A DNA stretch of 64,000 bases from the NCBI GenBank assembly GCA_022360095.1, contig JAKSDK010000448.1:1-64000 (forward strand). The letters are read 5' to 3'. A program made the translations under genes and the position numbers. The stretch comes from Phycisphaerales bacterium. Its GTDB lineage: Bacteria; Planctomycetota; Phycisphaerae; UBA1845; UTPLA1. The notes beneath the pieces are model-generated. The model had not been told where the DNA came from. It made no database searches and saw only the letters and a list, made by a program, of their open reading frames with translations. Numbering within the stretch: the first letter of the stretch is position 1; each line of letters starts with the position of its first letter. Of this stretch, positions 62,967-64,000 are shown in pieces.

Positions 62967-64000
62967 GTGATCGGACGGGACTCCGAAGTCGAAACAGAGC
63001 AGATCCGTCAGGCCAGTGATATCCTAGAGGTGGTCTCGTCTTACGTGACGGTGAAGCGGGCAGGCAAGGACTTCAAAGCGCTTTGCCCGTTCCACAACGA
63101 AAAAACACCGTCATTCTACGTCGTGCCGGATAAGCAGATTTTCAAGTGTTTCGGCTGCTCTGCTGGAGGCGATGTCTTCAAGTTTATCCAGTTGAGAGAA
63201 AACGTGGGCTTTCCGGAGGCCCGGGAAATATTGGCGAGTCGAGCAGGCATAACATTGACGGTCCATGGTCCGACGACCTCAGCGGGGTTGAACAAGTCGG
63301 ATTTGGCCCGGGTCAACAATTGGGCCTACCGCTGGTTTCAAAAGCAGTTGCGCGGGCCGGACGCGACATTTGTCCGAAAGTACATCGCAGACCGTGGGAT
63401 CGATGAGGAGTCCGTGGAGCGATTTGCCCTGGGATACGCTCCTCAGGGCTGGGATTCTCTGAGCAACGCAGCGAAGGCGGCCCGGATTCCTGCAGAACTC
63501 CTATTAGCAGCCGGACTTACGAAGAATCGAAGCGACGGTTCGTCGTATGATGCGTTTCGGCACCGCTTGATATTTCCGATTCACGATGCCATGAATCGAA
63601 TCATCGGATTTGGCGGACGCACTTTGGGAGACGACCCGGCGAAGTATTTGAACTCCCCTCAGTCGATGCTCTTTGACAAGAGTCGATGCCTCTACGGCCT
63701 TCACACGGCCAAGGAGGCCTTTGCATCGGAGCACGCCGCCATCGTGGTTGAAGGCTACGTCGATTGCATCCTGGCTCAGCAGTCCGGTTTTCCGCAGACG
63801 GTGGCCACCTTGGGCACTGCGCTGACCGCCGACCATTGCCGGTTGCTTCAAAGATACGTGGATTCGGTCATTCTCGTCTTCGATTCGGACGAGGCGGGAC
63901 GACGAGCGGCGGACCAATCCATGGGCACTTTTCTGGCCGAGAGGCTGGACGTCCGCCTGGCGCACGTCCCAAAAGGGAAAGACCCGGCTGAAATGCTCGT
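62967..64000 (+). CDS. dnaG: DNA primase, N-terminal part (cut by window edge)
   Basis: The frame is open from a GTG at 62967 to the end of the window (344 codons). AAGGA lies 7 nt before the GTG. The CHC2 zinc-finger is complete: C40, H43, C61 and C64 in ALCPFHNEK and FKCFGCSAGG. The RNA polymerase basin follows (YLNSPQS, LYGLHTAKEA), then the TOPRIM start VVEGYVDCILA (Glu ~262) and VFDSDEAGRRAA (Asp ~306). It makes RNA primers for replication. The C-terminal part is outside the window. Confidence 0.96.
   Translation, partial: MIGRDSEVETEQIRQASDILEVVSSYVTVKRAGKDFKALCPFHNEKTPSFYVVPDKQIFKCFGCSAGGDVFKFIQLRENVGFPEAREILASRAGITLTVHGPTTSAGLNKSDLARVNNWAYRWFQKQLRGPDATFVRKYIADRGIDEESVERFALGYAPQGWDSLSNAAKAARIPAELLLAAGLTKNRSDGSSYDAFRHRLIFPIHDAMNRIIGFGGRTLGDDPAKYLNSPQSMLFDKSRCLYGLHTAKEAFASEHAAIVVEGYVDCILAQQSGFPQTVATLGTALTADHCRLLQRYVDSVILVFDSDEAGRRAADQSMGTFLAERLDVRLAHVPKGKDPAEML

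Overview
The window looks like a chromosomal segment of a high-GC Planctomycetota bacterium, probably Phycisphaerae-like. This is inferred from gene style only. The signs are many large TPR and secretin proteins, a VCBS/ASPIC protein with a C-terminal dockerin-like pair, a FlgI-like lipoprotein with no flagellar genes nearby, duplicated ABC-2 permeases, a selA-selB pair and GC-rich palindromic intergenic repeats. Both edges cut genes: an IS110-type transposase at the left and dnaG at the right.

Region 1-1400 is the only clearly accessory part. It holds the 5' end of an IS110-family transposase with a structured non-coding upstream stretch that is a candidate bridge RNA, a REP-like palindrome, a truncated N-terminus of an AAA ATPase, and degenerate DNA ending exactly at the 3' end of tRNA-Arg(CCU).

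Region 1.5-19 kb is mostly on the minus strand. It has an ABC-2 export module (MazG-like protein, large membrane protein, ATPase, exported helical protein, duplicated permease), a TPR-gluzincin protease whose promoter predicts a leaderless mRNA, a sulfite-dehydrogenase-like trio (molybdopterin subunit, cytochrome c, 4-TM protein), a TPR protein with a pseudokinase domain, a Tad/CpaC-type secretin and a PilZ protein. Divergent from these is a CpaE/TadZ-like ATPase.

Region 20-35 kb carries small regulatory units (ArsR plus SRPBCC with a palindrome across the start codon; GntR plus slipin with an operator over the -10 box). It also holds housekeeping and metabolic genes: S41 peptidase, DUF4870, LOG-like protein, aroB, sat, maf, selA, selB, a TPR protein and a family 4 glycosyltransferase.

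Region 35-41.6 kb is a metal-uptake locus. An MntR-like repressor is divergent from an outer-membrane channel, a 39-residue hydrophobic peptide, a substrate-binding lipoprotein, an ATPase and two permeases that each carry a DtxR/MntR-like cytoplasmic domain at the C-terminus. This is the most coherent candidate for an under-described system here, because metal sensing appears both at the promoter and on the transporter.

Region 41.8-64 kb contains two exported proteins of unknown or loosely known role, mutL, a PhoD-like phosphatase, the FlgI-like lipoprotein with an added HEAT-like region, cysE, purA, an 8-bp tandem repeat abutting uppS, tyrS, a GT-C-like membrane protein, a second very large secretin, a lipoprotein and the start of dnaG.
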